This document shows positions 9,728-19,247 of a DNA stretch of 64,000 nucleotides, in pieces. A program made the position numbers and the translations under genes. The stretch is taken from NCBI RefSeq assembly GCF_006517625.1, contig NZ_VHQI01000006.1, forward strand, positions 186,001-250,000, in the 5' to 3' direction. This DNA comes from Mixta tenebrionis. GTDB taxonomy: Bacteria; Pseudomonadota; Gammaproteobacteria; Enterobacterales; Enterobacteriaceae. Each line of letters begins with the position of its first letter. Positions within the stretch are counted from its first letter, which is position 1. The notes below the pieces were generated by a model. That model did not search any database, was not told the origin of the DNA, and saw only the letters and a list, made by a program, of their open reading frames with translations.

Positions 9728-11374
9728 ATGGCAAAAGAGAAAAAGCGTGGCTTTTTTTCCTGGCTGGGATTTGGGCGTGAAGAGACGCCTGCGCAGCCGG
9801 AAGAACAAAAAGAGACGTTAACGCAGCAAACGGAAGCCGCCGCTGAAAGCGATGCGTCCACCGCGACGCCAGCGCCTGCTGAACAGCTTGCTGAGGAGAT
9901 TGTCGCGACGACGGAAGAGGTTGCGCGCCAGGAAGAAGCGCGTTCCGCGCCGGTTGAAGAAGAGGTTCTGCCGGAGGCAACCGCGCCGGTTGAAGCCGTC
10001 GCGCCAGCTGAAGAAGAGGTTCTGCCGGAAGCAACCGCGCCGGTCGAAGCCGCCGCGCCGGCTGTAGAAGAGGTTCTGCCGGAAGCAATCGCGTCGGTTG
10101 AAGCCGTCGCGCCGGCTGAAGAAGAGGTTCTGCCGGAAGCAACCGCGTCGGTCGAAGCCGTCGCGCCGGCTGAAGAAGAGGTTTTGCCGGAAGCGACTAA
10201 GCCAGCAGAATTCACCGCGCCGCCTGAGGCCGATCGCCTTGCTGAAGCGCCAACAGCCGCCGAAGAGAAAGATGCGGTTATCGCTGCCGAGGTTGCCGTT
10301 GCCGTCGCGCTTTCCGATACGCATCAGCCGGATGCCGCGCTGGAAGAAGAAGTGCCGCTGGCGGATGATGAGCTGACGGCGCTGGCGTTAGCGCAAGAAG
10401 CGCCTGAAGAAGCTCCCTTAGTCGCCGCGCCCGTTGAACAGGAGCGCCCAACCAAAGAGGGCTTCTTTGCCCGCCTGAAGCGTAGCCTGGTGAAAACGCG
10501 GCAAAACCTTGGCTCCGGCTTTGTCAGCCTGTTCCGCGGCAAAAAGATCGACGATGAACTGTTTGAAGAGCTGGAAGAGCAGCTGCTGATCGCAGACGTA
10601 GGCGTTGAAACCACGCAGCGCATTATCAACAGCCTGACCCAGCAGGCGAACCGTAAACAGCTACGCGATGCTGAGGCGCTGTACGGCCTGCTGAAAGCGG
10701 AGATGGCCGGTATTCTGCACCAGGTGGACGCGCCGCTGGAGGTAAGCGGTAAAACGCCGTTTGTCATCCTGATGGTCGGCGTAAACGGCGTCGGGAAAAC
10801 CACCACCATCGGCAAGCTGGCGCGTCAGTATCAGGCGCAGGGCAAATCAGTAATGCTGGCGGCCGGCGATACCTTCCGCGCCGCCGCGGTTGAGCAGCTG
10901 CAGGTATGGGGCGAGCGTAACCATATTCCGGTTGTCGCCCAGCATACCGGCGCTGATTCCGCCTCGGTAATTTTCGATGCGATTCAGGCGGCCAGGGCGC
11001 GCGGCGTGGACGTTTTAATCGCTGATACCGCCGGACGTCTGCAAAATAAAGCGCATCTGATGGAAGAGCTGAAGAAAATCGTTCGCGTAATGAAAAAGCT
11101 CGACGAGCAGGCGCCGCATGAAGTGATGCTAACTATCGACGCCAGCACCGGCCAGAACGCCGTCAGCCAGACTAAACTGTTCCACGAAGCGGTGGGTCTG
11201 ACGGGGATCACCCTGACCAAGCTGGATGGTACGGCAAAAGGCGGCGTGATCTTCTCGGTGGCGGACCAGTTCAGTATCCCGATTCGCTTTATCGGTGTCG
11301 GAGAGGGCATCGATGATTTACGGCCATTTAAGGCCGAAGATTTTATTGAGGCATTGTTTGCCCGAGAGGATTAA
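9728..11374 (+). CDS. ftsY: signal recognition particle receptor FtsY
   Basis: FtsY is the SRP receptor GTPase that docks ribosome-nascent-chain-SRP complexes at the inner membrane. The 548-residue protein starts with the basic, membrane-binding MAKEKKRGFFSWLGFG. Next comes a long acidic A domain (about residues 20-240) and the NG GTPase domain with G1 motif GVNGVGKT at residues 351-358, then DTAGR and TKLDG motifs. I chose the ATG at 9728 (GGAG upstream) over one 10 codons earlier because the protein then matches the E. coli N-terminus. The A domain contains near-perfect 18-residue tandem repeats. It is cotranscribed with ftsE and ftsX. Confidence 0.96.
   Translation: MAKEKKRGFFSWLGFGREETPAQPEEQKETLTQQTEAAAESDASTATPAPAEQLAEEIVATTEEVARQEEARSAPVEEEVLPEATAPVEAVAPAEEEVLPEATAPVEAAAPAVEEVLPEAIASVEAVAPAEEEVLPEATASVEAVAPAEEEVLPEATKPAEFTAPPEADRLAEAPTAAEEKDAVIAAEVAVAVALSDTHQPDAALEEEVPLADDELTALALAQEAPEEAPLVAAPVEQERPTKEGFFARLKRSLVKTRQNLGSGFVSLFRGKKIDDELFEELEEQLLIADVGVETTQRIINSLTQQANRKQLRDAEALYGLLKAEMAGILHQVDAPLEVSGKTPFVILMVGVNGVGKTTTIGKLARQYQAQGKSVMLAAGDTFRAAAVEQLQVWGERNHIPVVAQHTGADSASVIFDAIQAARARGVDVLIADTAGRLQNKAHLMEELKKIVRVMKKLDEQAPHEVMLTIDASTGQNAVSQTKLFHEAVGLTGITLTKLDGTAKGGVIFSVADQFSIPIRFIGVGEGIDDLRPFKAEDFIEALFARED
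9956..10198 (+). repeat. 54-base in-frame tandem repeats in ftsY
   Basis: Four copies of a 54-base unit, plus the first half of a fifth, start at 9956, 10010, 10064, 10118 and 10172. Each encodes an 18-residue block close to EEEVLPEATAPVEAVAPA. The copies differ by only a few bases, which points to recent expansion by slippage or recombination in the acidic A domain. Confidence 0.95.
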
Positions 11375-11380
11375 ACCAGG

Positions 11381-12049
11381 ATGATTCGCTTTGAAGAGGT
11401 CAGTAAGGCTTATCTCGGCGGTCGGCAAGCGCTGCAGGGCGTAGATTTTCATCTGCAACCTGGCGAAATGGCGTTTCTGACCGGACATTCCGGCGCAGGG
11501 AAAAGCACCCTGTTGAAGCTGATTTGCGGCATTGAACGCCCCAGCGCGGGCCGGATCTGGTTCAGCGGACACGATATCAGTCGGCTGAAAAATAGCGAGG
11601 TGCCTTTTCTGCGTCGTCAGATAGGCATGATCTTTCAGGATCACCACCTGCTGATGGATCGCACGGTCTATGACAACGTGGCGATCCCGCTGATCATCGC
11701 TGGCGCCAGCGGTGAAGATATTCGTCGCCGCGTCTCCGCCGCGCTGGATAAAGTGGGCCTGCTCGACAAAGCGAAAAGTTTTCCTGTTCAGCTGTCAGGC
11801 GGTGAGCAGCAGCGCGTTGGCATCGCCCGCGCGGTGGTAAACAAACCGGCGGTGCTGCTGGCCGATGAGCCAACCGGCAACCTGGATGAGGCGCTGTCGG
11901 AAGATATTTTGCGCCTGTTTGAAGAATTTAACCGCGTCGGAGTCACCGTTCTGATGGCAACCCATGATATGGGGCTGATCGCCCGCCGTCGCTATCGCGT
12001 GATGCGGCTCAGCCAGGGAAGACTGCACGGAGGCGAACATGGCGAATAA
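11381..12049 (+). CDS. ftsE: cell division ATP-binding protein FtsE
   Basis: FtsE is the cytoplasmic ATPase of the FtsEX complex, which acts at the septum and controls peptidoglycan hydrolases through EnvC. The 222-residue protein has Walker A (GHSGAGKST, residues 35-43), the LSGGEQQR signature and Walker B ([12 protein letters not shown]). It starts seven bases after ftsY and overlaps the start of ftsX by 11 bases, so ftsYEX is one operon. Confidence 0.96.
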   Translation: MIRFEEVSKAYLGGRQALQGVDFHLQPGEMAFLTGHSGAGKSTLLKLICGIERPSAGRIWFSGHDISRLKNSEVPFLRRQIGMIFQDHHLLMDRTVYDNVAIPLIIAGASGEDIRRRVSAALDKVGLLDKAKSFPVQLSGGEQQRVGIARAVVNKPAVLLADEPTGNLDEALSEDILRLFEEFNRVGVTVLMATHDMGLIARRRYRVMRLSQGRLHGGEHGE

Positions 12050-13028
12050 ACGCAACAGGCGCGCGCCGGCGGCGGCGAAAGCCAGGGCGCCGCAGCCGAA
12101 AAGCAAGGCGCTGAAGGGCGGCTGGCAGGAGCAGTGGCGCTACGCCTGGCGCGGCACGCTCTCCGATATGTGGCGTCAGCCGCTGGCTACGCTGCTGACG
12201 GTGATGGTTATCGCCATCTCGCTGACGCTGCCGAGCGTGTGCTACATGGTGTGGAAAAACGTCAGCCAGGCGGCGGAGCAGTGGTATCCCACGCCGCAGC
12301 TGACGCTCTATCTGTCGAAAACGCTGGATGATACGGCGGCAGAAAATGTGGCGGCGGCGCTGAAGAAAGAGCCGGGCGTAGCGAAGGTCAACTATCTGTC
12401 GCGCGAAGAGGCGCTGGGCGAATTTCGCAACTGGTCCGGTTTCGGCGGCGCGCTGGATATGCTGGAGCAAAACCCGCTGCCGGCGGTAGTGATCGTTACG
12501 CCTGAGCTGACTTTCCAGAATGAGAAGACGCTGCAAACGCTGCGCGAGCGCGTTCAGCATATCGATGGCGTTGACGATGTACGTATGGATGACAGCTGGT
12601 TTGCCCGCCTGGCGGCGCTGACCGGCCTGGTAGGACAGGTTGCCACGCTAATCGGCATTCTGATGGTGGTGGCGGTATTTCTGGTTATCGGCAACAGCGT
12701 GCGGCTCAGCATCTTCGCCCGTCGCGATACCATTAACGTGCAGAAACTGATCGGCGCTACCGATGGCTTTATCCTGCGTCCCTTCCTGTATGGCGGGGCG
12801 CTGCTGGGCCTGAGCGGCGCGGTGCTGTCGCTGATCCTGTCCCAGGCGCTGGTACTGCGGCTGGAATCGGTAGTGGCGCAGGTTGCCAGCGTGTTTGGCA
12901 CCACCTTCCGCATCAGCGGCCTGTCGTGGGATGAGAGCCTGCTGCTGCTGCTGCTGTCGGCAATGATCGGCTGGATTGCCGCCTGGTTAGCCACCGTGCA
13001 ACATTTACGTCGTTTTACGCCACAGTAA
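12039..13028 (+). CDS. ftsX: cell division protein FtsX
   Basis: FtsX is the membrane partner of FtsE; its large periplasmic loop recruits EnvC. The 329-residue protein has a basic cytoplasmic N-terminus (about 50 residues, rich in Arg, Lys and Ala), four transmembrane segments and a periplasmic domain between the first two. The ATG lies within the end of ftsE. E. coli FtsX is slightly longer (352 residues), the difference being in the N-terminal tail. Confidence 0.95.
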   Translation: MANKRNRRAPAAAKARAPQPKSKALKGGWQEQWRYAWRGTLSDMWRQPLATLLTVMVIAISLTLPSVCYMVWKNVSQAAEQWYPTPQLTLYLSKTLDDTAAENVAAALKKEPGVAKVNYLSREEALGEFRNWSGFGGALDMLEQNPLPAVVIVTPELTFQNEKTLQTLRERVQHIDGVDDVRMDDSWFARLAALTGLVGQVATLIGILMVVAVFLVIGNSVRLSIFARRDTINVQKLIGATDGFILRPFLYGGALLGLSGAVLSLILSQALVLRLESVVAQVASVFGTTFRISGLSWDESLLLLLLSAMIGWIAAWLATVQHLRRFTPQ

Positions 13029-13155
13029 CGTTTTTTTGGTATAATCTTCCTCTGCTGCATGACGTCCGTGCCGCAGAGGAAGCTCCCCGCATTTTCCTTT
13101 CCCGGCAGCGCCTGACGTCCTTATCTTGTGTATAAAATATTCACGGTATAAAGTT

Positions 13156-13182
13156 GAGCTTGTGGATAACTTCGCTATCTAA
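13156..13182 (+). promoter_or_regulatory. sigma-E-type rpoH promoter overlapping a DnaA box
   Basis: GAGCTT (13156-13161) and TCTAA (13178-13182) are separated by exactly 16 bases, the spacing of the sigma-E consensus GAACTT-N16-TCTGA. Between them, TGTGGATAA (13161-13169) is a perfect DnaA 9-mer on the opposite strand (TTATCCACA). E. coli rpoH also has a sigma-E promoter and DnaA boxes in this segment, so the architecture appears conserved. Confidence 0.7.
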
Positions 13183-13288
13183 CGAAGTAGCACAGATTGC
13201 TTTGAGATTTCATGGCGGGTTCCTGTATTTTGGGGAATCGCGCAGAAGGAAATCGTGCGGCAATAATGATAACTATGAGAGGGTTTGA

Positions 13289-14146
13289 ATGACCAAAGAA
13301 ATGCACACTTTAGCTATTGCTCCTCTTGGTAATCTGGAGTCCTACATCCGGGCTGCCAACGCCTGGCCGATGCTGACGGCGGAAGAGGAAAAAGCGCTGG
13401 CTGAACGGCTGCATTACCAGGGCGATCTGGATGCGGCTAAAACGCTGATCCTGTCTCACCTCCGCTTTGTTGTTCATATCGCTCGTAATTATGCGGGCTA
13501 CGGCCTGCCGCAGGCGGATTTAATTCAGGAAGGGAACATCGGCCTGATGAAGGCGGTGCGCCGCTTTAACCCGGAAGTAGGGGTGCGTCTGGTTTCTTTC
13601 GCCGTGCACTGGATTAAAGCAGAAATCCACGAGTACGTGTTGCGCAACTGGCGCATCGTAAAAGTTGCTACTACTAAAGCGCAGCGCAAGCTGTTCTTTA
13701 ACCTGCGTAAAACCAAGCAGCGTCTGGGCTGGTTTAACCAGGATGAAGTGGAAATGGTAGCGCGCGAGCTGGGCGTCAGCAGTAAAGACGTGCGTGAGAT
13801 GGAATCGCGTATGGCCGCGCAGGATATGACCTTTGACCTGACCTCGGATGACGAAGCAGGCGAAGGCAAAAGCATGGCGCCGGTGCTTTATCTGCAGGAT
13901 AAAACCTCTGACTTTGCCGACGGCATTGAAGAGGATAACTGGGAAAGCCATGCGGCTGATAAACTCAGCGATGCCTTGCAGGGGCTGGATGAGCGCAGCC
14001 AGCATATTATTCGCGCCCGCTGGCTGGACGACGAGAACAAAACCACGCTGCAGGAGCTGGCGGATAAATATGGCGTTTCCGCTGAGCGCGTGCGCCAGCT
14101 GGAAAAGAACGCTATGAAAAAATTACGCCTGGCGATAGAAGCATAA
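13289..14146 (+). CDS. rpoH: heat-shock sigma factor RpoH (sigma-32)
   Basis: RpoH directs RNA polymerase to heat-shock promoters. The 285-residue protein has sigma region 2 ([18 protein letters not shown], then [19 protein letters not shown]), the RpoH box QRKLFFNLR that binds core polymerase, and region 4 ending in a helix-turn-helix ([19 protein letters not shown]). In E. coli translation is gated by an mRNA thermometer formed by the first 200 bases of the coding region; the sequence here is similar enough that the same is likely, but I did not fold it. A strong terminator follows at 14164. Confidence 0.97.
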   Translation: MTKEMHTLAIAPLGNLESYIRAANAWPMLTAEEEKALAERLHYQGDLDAAKTLILSHLRFVVHIARNYAGYGLPQADLIQEGNIGLMKAVRRFNPEVGVRLVSFAVHWIKAEIHEYVLRNWRIVKVATTKAQRKLFFNLRKTKQRLGWFNQDEVEMVARELGVSSKDVREMESRMAAQDMTFDLTSDDEAGEGKSMAPVLYLQDKTSDFADGIEEDNWESHAADKLSDALQGLDERSQHIIRARWLDDENKTTLQELADKYGVSAERVRQLEKNAMKKLRLAIEA

Positions 14147-14163
14147 CGCGCCAGCGTAAAAAC

Positions 14164-14188
14164 GGGCGGCCAACGAGCCGCCCTTTTT
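14164..14188. terminator. rpoH terminator
   Basis: GGGCGGC (14164-14170) pairs with GCCGCCC (14177-14183), followed by TTTTT. This is a classic intrinsic terminator after rpoH; on the other strand it lies past the end of panM. Confidence 0.85.
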
Positions 14189-14251
14189 GTTGCGCGCTGC
14201 GCCGCTCGCCAGCCGCCGTTGCCGGAAGGCGACTTTCCTGAGCGCCTTTCC

Positions 14252-14647
14252 CTATTCTCTGCTGTAAACCCAGCCGTCCGCCTGGGTGCGAAAGCCGCAC
14301 GCCTGCATAAAGGCGGCGATAATTCGCTGATCGGCGCGACCGTCATCGGCGATCCACAGCTGCGTCAGCGACGGGTTTTGCGCGATCGTCTCTTGCAGCA
14401 GATAGCTTCCAACGCCGCGACGGCGCGTTACCTCCCGGACTTCCAGCCTCTCCAGCTTTCCCTGCGTACCGCGAATAGTCAGCTCGACGGCCGCCAGCAG
14501 GCGATCGTTAAAGCGTGCGGCGTAGAGCCGGTGGTTCTCGTTCAGCGTGCTTTCCAGAGCGCGGCCATCTACTCCCGGCCAGATTTTGCCAAGATCGATG
14601 CGGTCCTGTTCGCTGAGCTGTTGCAGCCTGATGATAGTCAGTTTCAT
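14252..14647 (-). CDS. panM: PanM (PanZ), maturation factor of aspartate decarboxylase PanD
   Basis: PanM is a GNAT-fold protein that binds coenzyme A and triggers self-cleavage of the PanD proenzyme, and so regulates pantothenate synthesis. The 131-residue protein starts MKLTIIRLQQLSEQDRIDL and has the acetyl-CoA-loop segment VREVTRRRGVGSYLL. In E. coli livJ lies between rpoH and panM; here panM follows rpoH directly, in the opposite orientation. Confidence 0.94.
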   Translation of the reverse strand: MKLTIIRLQQLSEQDRIDLGKIWPGVDGRALESTLNENHRLYAARFNDRLLAAVELTIRGTQGKLERLEVREVTRRRGVGSYLLQETIAQNPSLTQLWIADDGRADQRIIAAFMQACGFRTQADGWVYSRE

Positions 14648-15034
14648 GAGATAACCCGTAGCCGGTAAAAGAGATATTGTAGCGAAGCTGCGGCAAAAGG
14701 AACCTGTAAGCCGTTATGTACGAAAACAAAGCGATCTGTTTTTTGCCAGCCGCATATTCTGCGTAAACACTTATAACAGCGCCGCTTGCCAGCATAACGC
14801 GCTGGCACAGAGGGGGAAACGCCACCGTAATCACCAGAGGATTGTCCTGTCAGTACCGTTAGTTTTTGCCTTTCTCAGTTGATTTACAGAAGAAAACTCC
14901 TGTTTAATGGTCTGAAAAATAAAGCGTTATTGACAAAATAACGGGTGAATGAGCCTAACTCCTTCACTGCAAACGAATTTTGTTCAATAGCCAGCGAAAA
15001 TAAACACAACAAACACAACAGATGGGGAAGTCGA
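14648..15034. other. non-coding region between panM and livK
   Basis: This divergent intergenic region presumably holds the panM and livK promoters. It contains a perfect inverted repeat (CGTTATT at 14925-14931, AATAACG at 14937-14943) with a TTGACA hexamer (14930-14935) inside it; no clear -10 follows at 17 bases. Just before livK is a pure A/C stretch, listed separately. Confidence 0.5.
15002..15020 (+). promoter_or_regulatory. A/C-rich leader element, probable GcvB sRNA target
   Basis: A 19-base run of only A and C, made of two copies of AAACACAAC plus one A, lies 15-33 bases before the livK start. The R1 region of the small RNA GcvB is G/U-rich and represses periplasmic amino-acid-binding protein mRNAs, including livK and livJ in Salmonella and E. 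coli, by pairing with such C/A tracts. The pairing is from memory of GcvB, which is not in this window. Confidence 0.6.
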
Positions 15035-16150
15035 ATGAAGATCAGTCAAGGGCGCGTAATGCTGGCGGGATGTGTGGCTTTGGCAATGAGCCATGCGGCG
15101 CTGGCGCAGGATATTAAAGTGGCGATTGTCGGCGCGATGTCTGGCCCGGTCGCGCAGTATGGCGATATGCAGTTCACCGGCGCGACGCAGGCGATAGCCG
15201 ATATCAACGCCAAAGGCGGCGTCAACGGCAATAAGCTGGTGGCGGTAAAATATGATGACGCCTGCGATCCTAAACAGGCAGTGGCGGTGGCTAACAAGGT
15301 GGTGAACGAGGGGATCCGCTACGTAATTGGCCACCTCTGCTCTTCTTCCACCCAGCCAGCATCTGATATTTACGAAGATGAAGGCATTCTGATGATCACG
15401 CCTGCCGCTACCGCGCCCGATCTGACTTCGCGCGGCTATCAGCTGATTATGCGTACCACCGGGCTTGATTCCGATCAGGGGCCAACCGCGGCCAAATATA
15501 TTCTTGAGGTGATTAAACCGCAGCGCATCGCTATCGTGCATGATAAACAGCAGTATGGCGAAGGGCTGGCGCGTTCGGTGCAGGCGAGCCTGAAAAAAGC
15601 TGACGCGCCGGTCGCCCTGTTTGAAGGCGTTACCGCAGGCGATAAAGATTTCTCTACCCTGGTGGCGCGCCTGAAAAAGGAGAATATCGACTTTGTTTAC
15701 TTCGGCGGCTACTACCCGGAAATGGGGCAGATTGTGCGTCAGGCCCGCGCGGCCGGCCTGAAGACCCAGTTTATGGGGCCGGAAGGCGTAGGCAATGCCT
15801 CGCTCTCGAATATTGCGGGCGCCGCTTCTGAAGGCATGCTGGTTACCCTGCCGAAACGCTATGACCAGGTTGCCGCCAACCAGCCGATTGTCGAGGCGAT
15901 CAAAGCGAAAAAACTGGATGCTACCGGGCCGTTCGTCTGGACCACCTATGCGGCGCTGCAGTCGCTGGCTACCGGCATGGAACGCAGTAAGAGCGAAGAG
16001 CCGGCGGACATCGCGAAAAATCTCAGGGAAGGCCAGCCGGTGCCGACGGTAATGGGCAACCTGAGCTGGGATCAAAAGGGCGATCTGAAAGGCTTTGAGT
16101 TCGGCGTGTTTACCTGGCATGCCGACGGCACTTCAACCGCGGTGAAATAA
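15035..16150 (+). CDS. livK: branched-chain amino acid ABC transporter, periplasmic binding protein LivK/LivJ
   Basis: This is the periplasmic receptor that delivers leucine (and probably isoleucine and valine) to LivHMGF. The 371-residue protein has a signal peptide ending ALAQ near residue 24, then the type I periplasmic-binding fold beginning [22 protein letters not shown] chose the ATG at 15035 over one 30 codons upstream because the signal peptide then starts the protein and GGGGAAG precedes it. E. coli has two paralogues, livJ and livK; only this one lies here. Position next to livH supports livK, but sequence alone does not exclude LivJ-like specificity. Confidence 0.9.
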   Translation: MKISQGRVMLAGCVALAMSHAALAQDIKVAIVGAMSGPVAQYGDMQFTGATQAIADINAKGGVNGNKLVAVKYDDACDPKQAVAVANKVVNEGIRYVIGHLCSSSTQPASDIYEDEGILMITPAATAPDLTSRGYQLIMRTTGLDSDQGPTAAKYILEVIKPQRIAIVHDKQQYGEGLARSVQASLKKADAPVALFEGVTAGDKDFSTLVARLKKENIDFVYFGGYYPEMGQIVRQARAAGLKTQFMGPEGVGNASLSNIAGAASEGMLVTLPKRYDQVAANQPIVEAIKAKKLDATGPFVWTTYAALQSLATGMERSKSEEPADIAKNLREGQPVPTVMGNLSWDQKGDLKGFEFGVFTWHADGTSTAVK

Positions 16151-16184
16151 CTTACGCTACCGATCGTTCATTATGCGGCAGGTA

Positions 16185-16206
16185 GGGGTCAGATTGCGCT
16201 GGCCCC
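16185..16206 (+). other. stem-loop between livK and livH
   Basis: GGGGTCAG (16185-16192) can pair with CTGGCCCC (16199-16206) with one G-U pair and a 6-base loop. No T-run follows. It may lower expression of the membrane components relative to the abundant binding protein. Confidence 0.4.
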
Positions 16207-16284
16207 AGGCCGCTCTGCATTTGCTTAAAGACGGACGTTTTTTCGCTGTGGGCTATGCCGCTCAGCTTTGTTGGGGTGTATGTT

Positions 16285-17211
16285 ATGTCCGAGCAGTTTC
16301 TCTATTTTCTACAGCAGTTGCTTAATGGCGTGACCTTAGGCAGCACCTATGCGCTGATCGCCATCGGCTACACCATGGTGTACGGCATTATCGGCATGAT
16401 TAACTTCGCCCACGGCGAAGTGTATATGATCGGCAGCTATGTCTCTTTTATCGTTATCGCCGCGTTGATGATGGTCGGCGTCGATACCGGCTGGCTGCTG
16501 ATCGGCGCAGGTTTTCTCGCCGCGATCGTTATCGCCAGCGCCTATGGCTGGAGCATCGAACGCGTCGCCTATAAGCCGGTGCGCTCATCCAAGCGCCTGA
16601 TTGCACTAATCTCCGCCATCGGCATGTCGATCTTCCTGCAAAACTACGTCAGCCTGACGCAAGGCTCGCGCGATCTGGCGCTGCCGGGACTGGTCAGCGG
16701 GCGGCTAACGCTGGGAGAAAGCAACGGCTTCGCCGCCACCATCAGCACTATGCAGGTAGTGATCTGGCTGGTGACGTTCTGCGCCATGCTGGCGCTGACG
16801 CTGTTTATCCGCTACTCGCGTATGGGGCGCGCCTGCCGCGCCTGCGCCGAAGATCTGAAAATGGCCAGCCTGCTCGGCATCAATACCGATCGCGTTATCT
16901 CGCTGACCTTTGTGATCGGCGCGGTGATGGCGGCGGTAGCGGGCGTGCTGCTGGGGCAGTTTTACGGCGTGATCAACCCCTATATCGGCTTTATGGCCGG
17001 AATGAAAGCCTTTACCGCGGCGGTGCTGGGCGGCATCGGCAGCATTCCCGGCGCCATGCTGGGCGGCCTGGTGCTGGGCATCGCCGAAGCGCTGACCTCC
17101 GCCTATCTCAGTACCGAATATAAAGATGTGGTCTCTTTTGCATTGCTGATTGTGGTGCTGCTGGTAATGCCTACCGGCATTCTCGGACGCCCGGAGGTAG
17201 AAAAAGTATGA
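16285..17211 (+). CDS. livH: branched-chain amino acid ABC transporter permease LivH
   Basis: LivH is one of two inner-membrane subunits of the high-affinity branched-chain amino acid importer. The 308-residue protein has about eight hydrophobic segments and the conserved [17 protein letters not shown] motif near the N-terminus. I chose the ATG at 16285 ([11 protein letters not shown]), which gives the E. coli length; an ATG ten codons upstream adds residues not seen in the family. It overlaps livM by four bases. Confidence 0.95.
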   Translation: MSEQFLYFLQQLLNGVTLGSTYALIAIGYTMVYGIIGMINFAHGEVYMIGSYVSFIVIAALMMVGVDTGWLLIGAGFLAAIVIASAYGWSIERVAYKPVRSSKRLIALISAIGMSIFLQNYVSLTQGSRDLALPGLVSGRLTLGESNGFAATISTMQVVIWLVTFCAMLALTLFIRYSRMGRACRACAEDLKMASLLGINTDRVISLTFVIGAVMAAVAGVLLGQFYGVINPYIGFMAGMKAFTAAVLGGIGSIPGAMLGGLVLGIAEALTSAYLSTEYKDVVSFALLIVVLLVMPTGILGRPEVEKV

Positions 17212-18482
17212 AGCCCGCCGACCTGTTGAATGCCCTTATTTCGGCGCTGATGCTGCTGATTCTGGCCGCCTTCTTTATGGGGCTGCGGCTTACCCTCGAC
17301 GGCACGCGGCTGGTGGTAGAAAACGCGGGCAGCGTGCGCTGGAACTGGATCGCCGTCGGCTGCGCGGTGGTATTTATTTTCCAGCTGCTGCGCCCGCTGT
17401 TCGCGCGCAGCCTGAAGCGCAGCGGCGGCAGCGGCCTGGTACTGCCGAGTTTCGACGGCAGCACGCGCAGGCAGAAACTGCTGGCGCTGCTGTTTATCGT
17501 CGCGGCGGTCATCTGGCCGTTTATCGTTTCGCGCGGCACGGTGGATATCGCTACCCTGACGCTGATATATGTGATGCTTGGCCTCGGACTGAACGTGGTG
17601 GTGGGGCTGTCCGGCCTGCTGGTATTAGGCTATGGCGGTTTCTATGCCATCGGCGCCTATACTTTTGCGCTGCTGAATCACTACTACGGCCTCGGTTTCT
17701 GGCAGTGTTTGCCGCTGGCGGGGCTGGTCGCCGCGCTGTTTGGCCTGCTGCTGGGATTTCCGGTATTGCGCCTGCGCGGCGACTATCTGGCGATTGTGAC
17801 GCTCGGCTTCGGCGAGATCGTGCGTATTCTGCTGCTGAACAATACCGCCTTTACCGGCGGCCCGAACGGTATCAGCCAGATCCCAAAACCGACCTTTTTC
17901 GGTCTGGAGTTTAACCGCAGCCCGCGCGACGGCGGCTGGGACACCTTTCACCACTTTTTCGATCTGAAATACGATCCCAGCGACCGCATTATTTTCCTCT
18001 ATCTGGTGGCGCTGCTGCTGGTAGTGCTGACGCTGTTTGTCATTAACCGGCTGTTGCGTATGCCGCTGGGGCGCGCCTGGGAAGCGCTGCGCGAAGATGA
18101 GATCGCCTGTCGTTCGCTGGGGCTTAGCCCAACGCGCATCAAGCTGACCGCCTTTACCATCAGCGCCGCCTTTGCCGGTTTCGCCGGCAGCCTGTTTGCC
18201 GCGCGCCAGGGCTTTATCAGCCCGGAATCCTTTACCTTCGCCGAATCGGCGTTTGTGCTGGCGATAGTGGTGCTGGGCGGGATGGGATCGCAGCTGGCAG
18301 TGATCCTGGCGGCGATACTGCTGGTAGTCTCCCGCGAGCTGATGCGCGATTTAAATGAGTACAGCATGCTGGTGCTGGGCGCGCTAATGGTGCTGATGAT
18401 GATCTGGCGTCCGCAGGGACTGTTGCCGATGCAGCGTCCGCACCTGGAGCTGAAGCGTAACCAACAGGGAGAGCGGGCATGA
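17208..18482 (+). CDS. livM: branched-chain amino acid ABC transporter permease LivM
   Basis: LivM is the second membrane subunit of the Liv importer. The 424-residue protein has roughly ten hydrophobic segments, including an N-terminal extension of about 110 residues before the permease core ([20 protein letters not shown]). The cytoplasmic EAA-like loop that contacts LivG/F includes [22 protein letters not shown] overlaps join it to livH upstream and livG downstream. Confidence 0.95.
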   Translation: MKPADLLNALISALMLLILAAFFMGLRLTLDGTRLVVENAGSVRWNWIAVGCAVVFIFQLLRPLFARSLKRSGGSGLVLPSFDGSTRRQKLLALLFIVAAVIWPFIVSRGTVDIATLTLIYVMLGLGLNVVVGLSGLLVLGYGGFYAIGAYTFALLNHYYGLGFWQCLPLAGLVAALFGLLLGFPVLRLRGDYLAIVTLGFGEIVRILLLNNTAFTGGPNGISQIPKPTFFGLEFNRSPRDGGWDTFHHFFDLKYDPSDRIIFLYLVALLLVVLTLFVINRLLRMPLGRAWEALREDEIACRSLGLSPTRIKLTAFTISAAFAGFAGSLFAARQGFISPESFTFAESAFVLAIVVLGGMGSQLAVILAAILLVVSRELMRDLNEYSMLVLGALMVLMMIWRPQGLLPMQRPHLELKRNQQGERA

Positions 18483-19246
18483 ACCAGCCTTTGCTGGCCG
18501 TAAACGGCCTGATGATGCGCTTCGGCGGCCTGCTGGCGGTAAATAACGTGGCGCTTGAGCTGCGCCAGCAGGAGATCGTTTCACTTATTGGCCCGAACGG
18601 CGCCGGAAAAACCACGGTTTTTAACTGCCTGACCGGTTTTTATAAGCCGACCGGCGGCGTCATTATGCTGCGCGATCGCCAGCTGGCCGGGCTGCCGGGC
18701 CAGCAGATCGCCCGCATGGGGATCGTGCGCACCTTTCAGCATGTGCGCCTGTTCCGTGAAATGACGGTGATTGAAAATCTGCTGGTGGCGCAGCATCAGC
18801 ATCTGAAAAGCGGTCTTTTTTCCGGTCTGCTGAAAACCCCGGCTTTTCGCCGCAGCGAAAGCGAAGCGCTCGATTTTGCCGCCAGCTGGCTACAGCGCGT
18901 CGGGCTGTTGGAAATGGCGAATCGCCAGGCGGGCAACCTGGCCTATGGGCAGCAGCGACGGCTGGAGATCGCCCGCTGCATGGTGACGCGCCCGGAAATT
19001 CTGATGTTGGATGAGCCGGCGGCGGGCCTTAACCCGAAAGAGACGCACGAGCTGGATGCGTTGATCGCCGAGCTGCGTAGCGAACATAAGGTATCGGTAT
19101 TGTTGATTGAGCATGATATGAAGCTGGTGATGGGCATTTCCGATCGGATCTACGTAGTGAATCAGGGAACGCCGCTGGCAAACGGCACGCCGGAAGAGAT
19201 ACGCAACAACCCGGATGTGATCCGCGCCTATTTAGGGGAGGCATAA
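18479..19246 (+). CDS. livG: branched-chain amino acid ABC transporter ATPase LivG
   Basis: LivG is one of two ATPases powering branched-chain amino acid import. The 255-residue protein has Walker A (GPNGAGKTT, near residues 38-46), the variant signature [11 protein letters not shown] and Walker B ([13 protein letters not shown]). It overlaps livM by four bases and is followed one base later by livF. Confidence 0.95.
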   Translation: MNQPLLAVNGLMMRFGGLLAVNNVALELRQQEIVSLIGPNGAGKTTVFNCLTGFYKPTGGVIMLRDRQLAGLPGQQIARMGIVRTFQHVRLFREMTVIENLLVAQHQHLKSGLFSGLLKTPAFRRSESEALDFAASWLQRVGLLEMANRQAGNLAYGQQRRLEIARCMVTRPEILMLDEPAAGLNPKETHELDALIAELRSEHKVSVLLIEHDMKLVMGISDRIYVVNQGTPLANGTPEEIRNNPDVIRAYLGEA

Positions 19247-19247
19247 T

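Noticed and set aside
9956-10198. Repeats in ftsY considered as a CRISPR-like or mobile repeat
   Set aside because: The units are contiguous, in frame, and code for an acidic protein repeat; there are no unique spacers.
14984-16120. 378-codon open frame opposite livK
   Set aside because: Antisense shadow of livK; no domain, no ribosome binding site.
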